A stretch of 64,000 nt of DNA, taken from assembly GCF_000304335.1 (NCBI RefSeq), contig NZ_CAJF01000005.1, positions 91,940 through 155,939 of the forward strand, given 5' to 3'. The DNA comes from Microbacterium yannicii PS01. GTDB lineage: Bacteria > Actinomycetota > Actinomycetes > Actinomycetales > Microbacteriaceae. Positions 48,986-57,497 of the stretch are shown one piece after another. The notes beneath the pieces are model-generated. The model saw only the letters and a program-made list of their open reading frames with translations. It had not been told where the DNA came from and searched no databases. Each line of letters starts with the position of its first letter. Position 1 is the first letter of the stretch. A program made the position numbers and the translations under genes.

Positions 48986-50056
48986 TCAGTAGTGCCAGGG
49001 GTACGGCGACCAGTCGGGGTCGCGCTTCTCGAGGAAGGAGTCACGGCCCTCGACGGCCTCGTCGGTGCCGTAGGCCAGACGCGTGGCCTCGCCCGCGAAC
49101 ACCTGCTGCCCGACCATGCCGTCGTCGACGGCGTTGAAGGCGAACTTGAGCATGCGGATGGCCGTCGGCGACTTCGTGAGGATGGTCCGAGCCATTGCCA
49201 GTGCCTCGCGCTCGAGATCGGCGTGCGGCACGACCCGATTGACGGCGCCCATCTCGTACGCACGCTGCGCCGAGTACTCCTCCGCGAGGAAGAACACCTC
49301 GCGGGCGAACTTCTGCCCGATCTGCCGCGCGAAGTACGCCGAGCCGTAGCCGGCGTCGAACGAGCCGACATCGGCGTCGGTCTGCTTGAAGCGGCCGTGC
49401 TCGGCCGACGCGACGGTCAGGTCGCACACGACGTGCAGCGAGTGCCCGCCGCCCGCCGCCCAGCCGGGGATCACGGCGATCACGACCTTGGGCATGAAGC
49501 GGATGAGCCGCTGCACCTCGAGGATGTGCAGGCGGCCTGCCCGGGCGTTGTCGACTCCCCCGGTCCCCGAGCGCGTCTCCCCGGCCCCCGAGCTCGTCTC
49601 CCCGGTGCCCGCGCTCGCCTCCCCGGTGCCCGCGCTCGCCTCCCCGGTCCCTGAGCTCGCCTCCCCGGTCCCTGAGCTCGTCGAAGGGCCCGCGGACGCG
49701 TCGACAGGCGCAGCAGCCGACTGCTCGTACTTGTAGCCGTCGCGGCCGCGGATGCGCTGGTCGCCGCCGGAGCAGAACGCCCATCCGCCGTCCTTCGGGC
49801 TCGGGCCGTTGCCGGTGAGCAGCACGACTCCGATCCGCGGGTCCTGGCGGGCGGCGTCGAGCGCGCGGTACAGCTCGTCGACGGTGTGCGGCCGGAAGGC
49901 GTTGCGCACCTCCGGCCGGTCGAAGGCGATGCGCGCAATCCGGCCGTCGGTGGAGACATGCGCCGTGATGTCGGAGTAACCCTCCGCGGGGGCGCCCAGC
50001 GCCAGATGGGACTGCGGGGACCACGCGCTGTCATCGAACAGCTCCGAAACGCTCAC
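48986..50056 (-). CDS. menB: 1,4-dihydroxy-2-naphthoyl-CoA synthase MenB, with a repeat insertion
   Basis: A 356-residue crotonase-family enzyme: FAFCSGGDQRIRGRDGYKY (WAFCSGGDQ), PGWAAGGGHSLHVVCDLTVA, GSFDAGYGSAYFARQIG, and the C-terminal WSPYPWHY, all MenB hallmarks. It is about 50 residues longer than usual because residues 113-168 are a low-complexity insertion of 7-residue units (SGTGEAS/AGTGEAS) between KYE and ARAGRLHILEV. In known structures this is the mobile active-site A-loop, so activity may be tolerated. The GTG start is 6 nt after TAGGCT. Confidence 0.93.
   Translation of the reverse strand: MSVSELFDDSAWSPQSHLALGAPAEGYSDITAHVSTDGRIARIAFDRPEVRNAFRPHTVDELYRALDAARQDPRIGVVLLTGNGPSPKDGGWAFCSGGDQRIRGRDGYKYEQSAAAPVDASAGPSTSSGTGEASSGTGEASAGTGEASAGTGETSSGAGETRSGTGGVDNARAGRLHILEVQRLIRFMPKVVIAVIPGWAAGGGHSLHVVCDLTVASAEHGRFKQTDADVGSFDAGYGSAYFARQIGQKFAREVFFLAEEYSAQRAYEMGAVNRVVPHADLEREALAMARTILTKSPTAIRMLKFAFNAVDDGMVGQQVFAGEATRLAYGTDEAVEGRDSFLEKRDPDWSPYPWHY
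49553..49690 (-). repeat. 21-bp minisatellite inside menB
   Basis: About six imperfect 21-bp units with core CTCCCCGGTNCC on the plus strand, in frame, ending at 49667-49690 in a copy of the dispersed CCTGAGCTCGTCGAAGGGCC repeat. It looks as if that repeat entered menB and its half then expanded. Confidence 0.8.
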
Positions 50057-50062
50057 CCGGCC

Positions 50063-50068
50063 AGCCTA
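50063..50068 (-). promoter_or_regulatory. -10 box TAGGCT of menB (leaderless)
   Basis: TAGGCT-GGCCGG-GTG, 6 nt spacing. Confidence 0.5.
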
Positions 50069-50120
50069 GGGCGGTGCGACGCCGGGCGTCATGTGAAACA
50101 GGGGGTCGACCGCCGGCCCC

Positions 50121-50126
50121 TACCCT
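50121..50126 (+). promoter_or_regulatory. -10 box TACCCT of the lipoprotein-ECF operon (leaderless)
   Basis: TACCCT-GGATCG-GTG, 6 nt spacing. No riboswitch fits in the 76-bp gap to menB. Confidence 0.5.
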
Positions 50127-50132
50127 GGATCG

Positions 50133-50690
50133 GTGACCTCGACTCTCCGCTCAATCGCTGCTGCCGCGGCATCCGCCGTTCTCCTTCTCTCGCTCGCTGC
50201 TTGCGCGACCGGCGCACCGGAGTCTTCGGCCACCCCGACCGCCTCCGACGCGGCGAGCGCGACCATCACGACCGACGCCGCCTGCGCGGGCGACGAGGGG
50301 GTCACGCTCGTCGTCGACGCCACCGCACTCGAGGGCGGCGACGCGCAGGAATGGTGCCTGCTGACCGAGGAGCCGGTCATCGCCGGAGACGCGTTCACTG
50401 TCGCGGGCATCGAGACTGAGGGCACTGAGGAGTACGGCGACCAGGTCGTCTGCCGCGTGAACGGCGTTCCCTCCGAAGACACCCCGATCCCGGCCGAAGA
50501 CGGCTCGGAGTACTTCGAGACCTGCGCGGCGATGCCGGCCGCATTCGCGTATTGGTCGCTGTGGGAGAAGCCCGCCGACGGCGAATGGGGCTACGCACAG
50601 GAAGGGGCGTCGACCCTCGAGCTCGAGCCCGGCGACGCCGTCGAGCTGCTGTTCACACTGAACGGCGAGCCTGCCACTCCGACCCCGTAA
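50133..50690 (+). CDS. Lipoprotein with DUF4430-like domain
   Basis: A 185-residue exported protein: signal peptide with lipobox LAAC (about Cys24), an Ala/Thr/Ser linker, then a domain with GVTLVVDATAL, YGDQVVCRVNGVP, AYWSLWEKPADGEWGYAQEG and ELEPGDAVELLFTLNG. The YWS-W...W-Y pattern and order resemble DUF4430 domains related to the C-terminal domain of cobalamin carriers. Four cysteines may form disulfides. It ends 8 bp before the ECF transporter gene and shares its promoter, so it probably is an accessory ligand-capturing protein for that transporter. The family call is from motif memory. Confidence 0.72.
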   Translation: MTSTLRSIAAAAASAVLLLSLAACATGAPESSATPTASDAASATITTDAACAGDEGVTLVVDATALEGGDAQEWCLLTEEPVIAGDAFTVAGIETEGTEEYGDQVVCRVNGVPSEDTPIPAEDGSEYFETCAAMPAAFAYWSLWEKPADGEWGYAQEGASTLELEPGDAVELLFTLNGEPATPTP

Positions 50691-50698
50691 GCCATGCC

Positions 50699-53665
50699 GT
50701 GACGATCCGACCCGGGCCACTTCGCGCCGCGGCCGTTCTCGCCGTCGCCTTCGTCGCGGTCCGGGTCGTCTACCGCGTCCTCTTCCACGGCGCGGACGGC
50801 ACCGGGGCGGTCGTCCTGCCGCTTCCCGAGCTGCGCCTGCCGCCGCCGTTCTCGCACGTTGTGGTGCTGGGTCCGGTCACCGTCGATGGCCTGTGGGATG
50901 CCGCGGCCAGCGCCTTTCCGATCGCCCTGACGATCCTCGCCTTCGGGCTGGTGAACTCACTCGTCGACGTGCCGCGGGTGCTCGCCCGCGCCTCACGACG
51001 CGGGCCGCTCCGGGGCATCGCGCGGGCCCTCGCCATCGCGTGGGCGACGCTCCCCTCACTCGCAGACGCCGCCCGCCGGGTGCGGTTCGCGCAGCGCCTG
51101 CGGGGCGAGCGCGCAGGCGTGAGGATGCTGATGCCGCTCCTCCAGCGCACGCTCGAGCGCGCCGGAAGCGTCGCCGCGGCGCTCGAACTGCGGGGCTTCG
51201 CAGGGCGCTCGCGCGAGGGCGACTGCCGGACGCCCGTCGAGGTGCACGACGCCGAGCTGGGCTTCGGCGCCGGCGACATGACGGATGCCGGAGGGCGCAG
51301 CATCCGGATCGGATCTCTGGTGCTGGCGCCCGGCAGCCTCACGCTGCTGACGGGCGCCACCGGCTCGGGCAAGTCGACGCTCCTGCGCGCTCTTGCCGGA
51401 CTGCACACGCACGTCGACGGTGGATGGATGACGGGCACGATGAGGGCCGCCGGGCACGACCGCCAAGCCGTTCCGCCCCGAGACCTCGCGCAGCGGATCG
51501 GCGTGGTGCTGCAGAACCCGCGGGAGGCCTTCGCGACCGAGCGGGTGCGCGACGAGCTCGGGTTGGCCCTGGAGCTGCGAGGTGTCGCTCCGGTCTTGGT
51601 CGCGGCGCGGGTCGCCGAGGTGGCCCGCCGGGTCGGCATCGCGCCCCTGCTCGATCGGCCGACGCGTGGTCTTTCGGCCGGCGAGGCCACGCTGGTCGCA
51701 GTGGCCGCCGCGATCACGGAGCAGCCGCTCCTGCTGCTCGTCGACGAGCCGCTCGCAGATCTCGATGCCGACACGCGCACCCGCGTCGCGCACCTGCTGC
51801 GCGATCTCGCGCACGAGGCCGGCATGTGCGTGCTCGTCGCCGAGCACCGCGCCGATCCCCTTCGCGCGCTGGCCGACACCGAGCTGCGCATCGCGGGAGG
51901 CGCGGTGGCCGATGCCGGCTTCGGCGTCGGGACGCCTGCGGATCGCGCATCCGACCTCGATGCCATCCGCCCGCTCGTCTCTTCCCCATCGCTGCCGGGC
52001 GGTCAAGGCCGTGACGGGCACTCCGCCATGAGCGGGGCGATCGCCCTGCGCGCGACCGACGTGACGGTGCGGCACGGGAGCGTCCTCGCCATCGATCGGG
52101 CGAACATCGAACTCCAGGCTGGCGAGATCGTCGCGCTCGTCGGTGCGAACGGCGCCGGGAAGTCGAGCCTGCTCGCCGCGCTCGCGCTGCCCGGCCGCGA
52201 CACCCGGATCGAGTCCGAGGGACGCGTGGCGCTGGTACCCGACGCCTCGGACGACCTGTTCGTGTACGACACCGTCGCCGCCGAGTGCCGCCGCGCCGAC
52301 CGACGTGCCGGGGCATCGGGCGAGTCCTCGGTGAGAACGGCCTCGACCGCCGAGCGCGTCGCGGGGTTCCTGGGGCTCGACCCCGACAGCGCCGAGTTCA
52401 CGCAGCGTCTCGCGCGGCATCCGCGGGATCTCTCCGTCGGCGAACGGCGCTGCCTCGCCCTGGCCATCCAGCTCGCCGGCGGCCCGGCCGCGCTCCTCGT
52501 CGACGAGCCGACCCGCGGCCTGGATCCGGAGGCCCGGGGTCTGGTGTGGGCGGCGCTCGCCACCCTCTCGGCGCAGGGCACCGCGGTGCTCGTCGCCTCG
52601 CACGAACCCGACGTGGCCGCAGGGGCGGACCGCGTGCTCTCGATGCGTGACGGCGTCCTGTCGAGCGCCGGTCCGTTCGCAATTCAGTCTTCGCGCCGGC
52701 TGGAGCCCCGTGTGAGGCGGGATCCGGCCGTGGTGGCGACACCGCGGACTGAATTGCGAACGCCGACCGGCTCGGCTTCTCACCGACTGCCCGACCTCGA
52801 CGTCCCTACCGAAGACAGAGCCCGCGCGTCGGGCCGCGCGGCATCGAGGCGAGCGATCCCGCTCCTGGCGCTCGTCGCCGCGAACCTCGTCGCGCTCGGC
52901 GCGTTCTGCTGGCCTCTCCTGGCGACCGCGGTTCCCGCGCAGGCGCACGCCGCCGTGCCGGTCGCGGCGCTCGCTCTCGCGCCGCTCGCCGCGCTCGTGG
53001 TCTTCGCGACGCTCGACGGCTCGGTGCGCTCGGCGCACATGCTCGCACTCCTCGGAACGCTCGCCGCGATCGGCGCAGCGGTGCGCATCGCGAGCACCGG
53101 AGTCGGCGGTGTGGAGGCCGTCTTCATCCTGCTGATCCTCGCCGGCCGCGCGTTCGGGGCGCGGTTCGGGATGCTTCTCGGCATGGCGACGATCGCCCTC
53201 TCGACGGTGGTCACCGGAACCTTCGGACCCTGGACGCCCTTCCAGATGTTCGCGTGTGCGTGGGTCGGCGCGGTCGCCGGGCTCCTCCCTCGACGCCTCG
53301 GCGCAGCGACCGAGATCGCGATGCTGTGCGTCTACGGAGCCGTCGCCTCCTACATGTTCGGCCTGCTCATGAACCTGTGGTTCTGGCCCTTCGCCGTCGG
53401 CTTCGGCACCGAGATCTCGTACGACGCGGCCGCGCCGCTCGGCACCAACGTCGCGAACTTCCTGCTGTATTCGCTTGTCACGTCGACCCTCAGCTGGGAC
53501 ACCCTCCGCGCGATCACCTCGCTCATCGGCATCCTGATCATCGGCCGCCCCGTGCTCGCCGCGCTGCGGCGTGCGAAGCCGCTTCAGCCCCGCACGCTCG
53601 GGCCGGCGCCCACAAGAGGACGCACACAGGAGAACGCTGCTTCCGCAGGAGGTCTGCGGGGCTGA
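50699..53665 (+). CDS. Single-polypeptide ECF transporter (T, A, A' and S components fused)
   Basis: A 988-residue protein. Residues 1-175 look like a reduced EcfT: a few membrane helices, then the two coupling motifs QRLRGE (134-136 LRG) and LELRGF (164-167). ATPase 1 follows (Walker A GATGSGKST, Lys225; LSAGEATLV; LLLVDEPLADLD), then ATPase 2 (Walker A VGANGAGKSS near 480-490; LSVGERRCLA; LLVDEPTRGLD). Residues about 715-970 are an S-component-like membrane domain (GRAFGARFGMLLGMATIALS, GTFGPWTPFQMFACAWVGAV). A palindromic element encodes residues about 659-688 in the A'-S linker. GTG start 8 bp after the lipoprotein stop. The ligand is likely a vitamin; a corrinoid is suggested by the lipoprotein and nearby metH. 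Confidence 0.87.
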   Translation: MTIRPGPLRAAAVLAVAFVAVRVVYRVLFHGADGTGAVVLPLPELRLPPPFSHVVVLGPVTVDGLWDAAASAFPIALTILAFGLVNSLVDVPRVLARASRRGPLRGIARALAIAWATLPSLADAARRVRFAQRLRGERAGVRMLMPLLQRTLERAGSVAAALELRGFAGRSREGDCRTPVEVHDAELGFGAGDMTDAGGRSIRIGSLVLAPGSLTLLTGATGSGKSTLLRALAGLHTHVDGGWMTGTMRAAGHDRQAVPPRDLAQRIGVVLQNPREAFATERVRDELGLALELRGVAPVLVAARVAEVARRVGIAPLLDRPTRGLSAGEATLVAVAAAITEQPLLLLVDEPLADLDADTRTRVAHLLRDLAHEAGMCVLVAEHRADPLRALADTELRIAGGAVADAGFGVGTPADRASDLDAIRPLVSSPSLPGGQGRDGHSAMSGAIALRATDVTVRHGSVLAIDRANIELQAGEIVALVGANGAGKSSLLAALALPGRDTRIESEGRVALVPDASDDLFVYDTVAAECRRADRRAGASGESSVRTASTAERVAGFLGLDPDSAEFTQRLARHPRDLSVGERRCLALAIQLAGGPAALLVDEPTRGLDPEARGLVWAALATLSAQGTAVLVASHEPDVAAGADRVLSMRDGVLSSAGPFAIQSSRRLEPRVRRDPAVVATPRTELRTPTGSASHRLPDLDVPTEDRARASGRAASRRAIPLLALVAANLVALGAFCWPLLATAVPAQAHAAVPVAALALAPLAALVVFATLDGSVRSAHMLALLGTLAAIGAAVRIASTGVGGVEAVFILLILAGRAFGARFGMLLGMATIALSTVVTGTFGPWTPFQMFACAWVGAVAGLLPRRLGAATEIAMLCVYGAVASYMFGLLMNLWFWPFAVGFGTEISYDAAAPLGTNVANFLLYSLVTSTLSWDTLRAITSLIGILIIGRPVLAALRRAKPLQPRTLGPAPTRGRTQENAASAGGLRG
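52674..52762. repeat. Palindromic element (MITE-like) inside the ECF gene
   Basis: Perfect 16-bp inverted arms (CGTTCGCAATTCAGTC and complement) separated by 57 bp. The element is in frame and lies exactly at the junction between the second ATPase and the S-component domain. Confidence 0.7.
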
Positions 53666-53679
53666 ACGACCTGCGGAAG
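53640..53679. terminator. Hairpin over the ECF gene stop codon
   Basis: Ten-bp stem CTTCCGCAGG/CCTGCGGAAG around a 20-nt loop that contains the TGA. The left side belongs to a repeat also seen near 41309-41335. Confidence 0.55.
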
Positions 53680-53764
53680 GCCGAGTCTCCGGCGGAACGG
53701 CAACAAGCGAGCGGATGCCGCGGCCCGCGGCTCCGCGGCACCCGCCACCGGCGAGCGCCCCCGA

Positions 53765-56700
53765 TCAGACCGAGAAGTACTTCGCCTCGGGGTGGTGGAA
53801 GACGAAGGCGTCGGTGGACTGCTCGGGATGCAGCTGCAGCTCTTCGCTCAGCTCGACGCCCATGCGCTCGGGCCGCAGGAGTTCGACGACCTTGCGCCGA
53901 TCCTCCATGTCGGGGCAGGCGGGGTAGCCGAGCGAGAAGCGGGCGCCGCGGTACTCGAGTTTGAACAGGCCCGCGGTCTCCGTCGGGTCCTCGTCCGAAA
54001 AGCCGAGCTCGGAGCGGATACGCGCGTGCCAGAACTCGGCGAGCGCCTCGGTCAGCTGCATCACGAGGCCATTGAGCTCGTAGTAGTCGCGATATCTGTC
54101 TTCGGCGAACAGCTTCGCCGTGACGGAGTCGATGTGCGCCCCGGCGGTCACCAGCTGCACCGGCATGACGTCGACCACGCCCGATTGCCGCGAGCGCACG
54201 AAGTCCGCGAGGCACAGGTGCCGGTCGCGCCGCTGCCGCGGGAAGTGGAACCGCAGCCGCTCGGTGCCGACCTCGGTCGCTGAGCCCGTCGAGGTGCCCG
54301 AGCCGCCGTCGGGTGCGAGCAGTCCGGGCACACCCAGCACGCCGTCGCGATCGTCGCCGTGGTGCAGCACCACGACGTCGTCGCCGTCGGAGACGACCGG
54401 GAAGTATCCGTACGCGACCGAGGCGTCGAGCATCCCCTCGCCGAGGATCCGATCGAGCCAGTAGCGCAGCCGCGGGCGGCCCTCCGTATCGACGAGCTGC
54501 TCGTACGAGAGCCCGTCCTCGCTGCGGCCGGGCTTGAGGCCCCACTGCCCCATGAAGGTCGCGCGCTCATCGAGGAAGGCGGCATAGTCGTGCAGCGCGA
54601 TGCCGCGAACGATGCGCGTGCCCCAGAACGGCGGCACTGGAACCGGGTTGTCGGATGCCACGTCCGAACGCCCCGGCATGGCCTCGGGCTCCGTGAGCGT
54701 GAGCTTGGACCCCGCCGCATGACGACGCTTCTTCAACGTCGGCAGGCCGACCTCGGCCGGATCGGCACCGCGCGCGATCTTGACCAGCGGCTCCATGAGG
54801 GCGAGCCCCTCGAACGCATCGCGCGCGTACCGGACGTGGCCGCCGAAGAGCCCGGCGAGGTCGTCCTCGACGTAGGCGCGGGTCAGCGCAGCGCCTCCGA
54901 GGATGACGGGCCACTTCTTGTCCAGGCCCCGGGATTGCAGCTCCTGGAGGTTCTCTTTCATGACGACCGTCGACTTCACCAGCAGCCCCGACATGCCGAT
55001 GACGTCGGCGTCGTGCTCCTCGGCGGCGGCGATGATGTCGGCGATCGGCTGCTTGATGCCGAGATTGATGACGTCGTAGCCGTTGTTGGTCAGGATGATG
55101 TCGACGAGGTTCTTGCCGATGTCGTGCACGTCCCCGCGGACCGTCGCGAGCACGATGCGACCCTTGCCCGAGGCATCCGCCTTCTCCATGTGCGGCTCGA
55201 GCAGGGCGACCGCGGTCTTCATGACCTCGGCGGACTGCAGCACGAACGGCAGCTGCATCTCGCCCGCGCCGAACCGCTCGCCGACGACCTTCATTCCCTC
55301 GAGGAGGTGGTCGTTGATGATCTGAAGCGGAGTCAGCCCCTCGGCCCGCGCGAGGTCGAGGTCGGGTTCGAGGCCCTTGCCCTCGCCGTCGATGATGCGC
55401 CGCTCGAGTCGCTCGCCCAGCGGCAGCGCGGCGAGCTCGGCCGAGCGCTGGTTGCGCAGCGCCGCGGTGTCGACGCCGGCGAAGAGGTCGAGCATCCGCT
55501 CCAGCGGGTCGTAGGCGACGTTGCCGTCGGCGTCGTACTCGCGGCGGTCCCAGACGAGGTCGAGCGCCACCTTGCGCTGCTCGTCCGAGAGCGACGCCAG
55601 CGGCACGATCTTCGCGGCGTCGATGATCCCCGAGGTGAGCCCGGCTTCGACGGCCTCGTGCAGGAAGGCCGAGTTCAGCACGCTGCGAGCGGCCGGGTTC
55701 AGACCGAACGACACGTTCGAGACGCCGAGGGTCGTCTGGATGCCCGGGTACTTCCTCGAGATCTCCCGGATCGCCTCGATCGTCTCGATGGCGTCGCGCC
55801 GCGTCTCCTCCTGACCCGTGGCGATCGGGAAGGTCAGGCAGTCGACGATGATGTCGCTCACCCGCAGACCCCACTCGCCCACGAGCTCGTCGACGAGGCG
55901 CGACGCGATGCGCACTTTGCCTTCGGCGGTGCGCGCCTGACCCTCTTCGTCGATGGTGAGCGCGATGACGGCGGTGCCGTGCTCCTTCACGAGCGGCATG
56001 ATGCGGCCGAATCGGGATGCCGGGCCGTCACCGTCCTCGTAGTTCACCGAGTTGACGACCGGGCGTCCGCCGATGAGCTCGAGGCCCGCGCTGATGACGG
56101 CGGGCTCGGTGGAATCGACGACGAGCGGGAGCGTCGAGGCCGACGCGAAGCGCGAGACCACCTCGCGGATGTCGGCGACGCCGTCGCGCCCGACATAGTC
56201 GATGCACACGTCGAGCAGGTGCGCGCCGACGCGGATCTGGTCACGCGCGATCTCGACGCAGTCGTCCCACCGCTCCTCGAGCATCGCCTCGCGGAAGGCC
56301 TTCGATCCGTTGGCGTTGGTGCGCTCCCCGATCGCGAGGTACGAGGCGTCCTGGTGGAACGACACGTGCTGGTACAGCGACGCGACTCCGGGCTCACCGG
56401 TCGTCGCACGCGATCGAGCAGTCGCCACCAGCGGACGCAGCCGCTCGACGACCGCGGCCAGGTGCTCGGGCGTGGTGCCGCAGCATCCGCCCACCAGCCC
56501 CAGGCCGAACTCGCGCACGAACTGCTCGTGTGCGGTCGCGAGCTCGGCCGGCGAGAGCGGATAGTGCGCGCCGTCGGCCGTCAGCACCGGCAGGCCGGCG
56601 TTGGGCATGCACGCGATCGGCACCGCCGCGTGCTTCGAGAGGTGCCGCAGGTGCTCGCTCATCTCGGTCGGCCCGGTCGCGCAGTTGAGTCCGATCGCAT

Positions 56701-57418
56701 CGACCCCCAGGGGCTCGATCGCGGTGAGCGCCGCGCCGATCTCACTGCCCATGAGCATGGTCCCGGTCGTCTCGACCGTCACCTCGACGAAGATCGGCAG
56801 ACGGATGCCGCGGCTCACGATCGCCTGCTTGCATCCGTTGACAGCGGCCTTGGTCTGCAGCAGGTCCTGCGACGTCTCGACGAGGAAGGCATCGGCTCCC
56901 CCGTCGATCAGTCCCTCGGCCTGGAGCGCGAACGTCTGCTTGAGGTGCTCGTAGGAGGTGTGACCGAGGCTGGGGAGCTTCGTGCCCGGGCCCATCGAAC
57001 CGAGCACCCACCGCATCCGGCCGTCCGCCGTCGCGGCCGCCTCGGCACGCTCGCGTGCGATGCGTGCCCCGGCTTCGGCGAGCTCGGCGATGCGGTCGTC
57101 GATGCCGTAGTCATCGAGGTTCGACCAGTTCGCACCGAAGGTGTTCGTCTCGACGGCGTCGACGCCGACCGCGAGGTAGGCGTCGTGGATCGCGGCGACG
57201 ACGTCGGGCCGCGAGACGTTGAGGATCTCGTTGCACCCCTCGAGACCCTGGAAGTCGCCGTCGATCGACAGGTCGAACTGCTGCAGCATCGTGCCCATCG
57301 CACCGTCGGCGATGACGAGGCGCTCGCGCACGGCATCCAGCAGCGCCTGCGCGCGCTCTGGCCGCGGCACGCCGTCGATGTCGAGGGCGAACCGAGGGGC
57401 GGTCGGGGCGGCGGTCAC
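53765..57418 (-). CDS. metH: Cobalamin-dependent methionine synthase MetH
   Basis: A 1217-residue protein with all MetH modules. The homocysteine domain has zinc cysteines in GLNCATGP and GGCCGT; the pterin-binding domain carries GERTNANGSKAF and VNSVNYEDGD. The B12 cap is followed by the B12-binding domain with base-off histidine in DVHDIGKN and the AdoMet reactivation domain (RARIRSELGFSDEDP, YRGARFSLGYPACPD). It methylates homocysteine with methyl-folate. The GTG start follows TAGGAT by 7 nt; the longer open frame upstream is not supported. A dispersed repeat copy encodes SGTSTGSATE in the reactivation domain. No cobalamin riboswitch is visible upstream. Confidence 0.95.
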   Translation of the reverse strand: MTAAPTAPRFALDIDGVPRPERAQALLDAVRERLVIADGAMGTMLQQFDLSIDGDFQGLEGCNEILNVSRPDVVAAIHDAYLAVGVDAVETNTFGANWSNLDDYGIDDRIAELAEAGARIARERAEAAATADGRMRWVLGSMGPGTKLPSLGHTSYEHLKQTFALQAEGLIDGGADAFLVETSQDLLQTKAAVNGCKQAIVSRGIRLPIFVEVTVETTGTMLMGSEIGAALTAIEPLGVDAIGLNCATGPTEMSEHLRHLSKHAAVPIACMPNAGLPVLTADGAHYPLSPAELATAHEQFVREFGLGLVGGCCGTTPEHLAAVVERLRPLVATARSRATTGEPGVASLYQHVSFHQDASYLAIGERTNANGSKAFREAMLEERWDDCVEIARDQIRVGAHLLDVCIDYVGRDGVADIREVVSRFASASTLPLVVDSTEPAVISAGLELIGGRPVVNSVNYEDGDGPASRFGRIMPLVKEHGTAVIALTIDEEGQARTAEGKVRIASRLVDELVGEWGLRVSDIIVDCLTFPIATGQEETRRDAIETIEAIREISRKYPGIQTTLGVSNVSFGLNPAARSVLNSAFLHEAVEAGLTSGIIDAAKIVPLASLSDEQRKVALDLVWDRREYDADGNVAYDPLERMLDLFAGVDTAALRNQRSAELAALPLGERLERRIIDGEGKGLEPDLDLARAEGLTPLQIINDHLLEGMKVVGERFGAGEMQLPFVLQSAEVMKTAVALLEPHMEKADASGKGRIVLATVRGDVHDIGKNLVDIILTNNGYDVINLGIKQPIADIIAAAEEHDADVIGMSGLLVKSTVVMKENLQELQSRGLDKKWPVILGGAALTRAYVEDDLAGLFGGHVRYARDAFEGLALMEPLVKIARGADPAEVGLPTLKKRRHAAGSKLTLTEPEAMPGRSDVASDNPVPVPPFWGTRIVRGIALHDYAAFLDERATFMGQWGLKPGRSEDGLSYEQLVDTEGRPRLRYWLDRILGEGMLDASVAYGYFPVVSDGDDVVVLHHGDDRDGVLGVPGLLAPDGGSGTSTGSATEVGTERLRFHFPRQRRDRHLCLADFVRSRQSGVVDVMPVQLVTAGAHIDSVTAKLFAEDRYRDYYELNGLVMQLTEALAEFWHARIRSELGFSDEDPTETAGLFKLEYRGARFSLGYPACPDMEDRRKVVELLRPERMGVELSEELQLHPEQSTDAFVFHHPEAKYFSV
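54275..54298 (+). repeat. Dispersed repeat copy inside metH
   Basis: TCGCTGAGCCCGTCGAGGTG is a diverged copy of the repeat seen in menB and after menC. It codes for the extra Gly/Ser/Thr stretch (SGTSTGSATE) in the reactivation domain. Confidence 0.5.
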
Positions 57419-57425
57419 CCGCGCG

Positions 57426-57431
57426 ATCCTA
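57426..57431 (-). promoter_or_regulatory. -10 box TAGGAT of metH (leaderless)
   Basis: TAGGAT lies 7 nt before the GTG at 57418. Confidence 0.45.
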
Positions 57432-57497
57432 TCCGCCGCCGTCGGAACCGCCGGGTCGCATGACATCTCCCGCAACCCGGCGGCCGTGATCCCGGGG

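Noticed and set aside
49553..49690. CRISPR array (repeats of about 21 bp in menB)
   Set aside because: Units are contiguous without spacers, in frame with menB, and there are no cas genes.
50057..50132. Cobalamin riboswitch before the lipoprotein-ECF genes
   Set aside because: Only 76 bp are available and no conserved B12 box is visible; a -10 box lies directly before the start.
57419..57497. Riboswitch (cobalamin or SAM) before metH
   Set aside because: Gap too short, and the start follows a -10 box by 7 nt.
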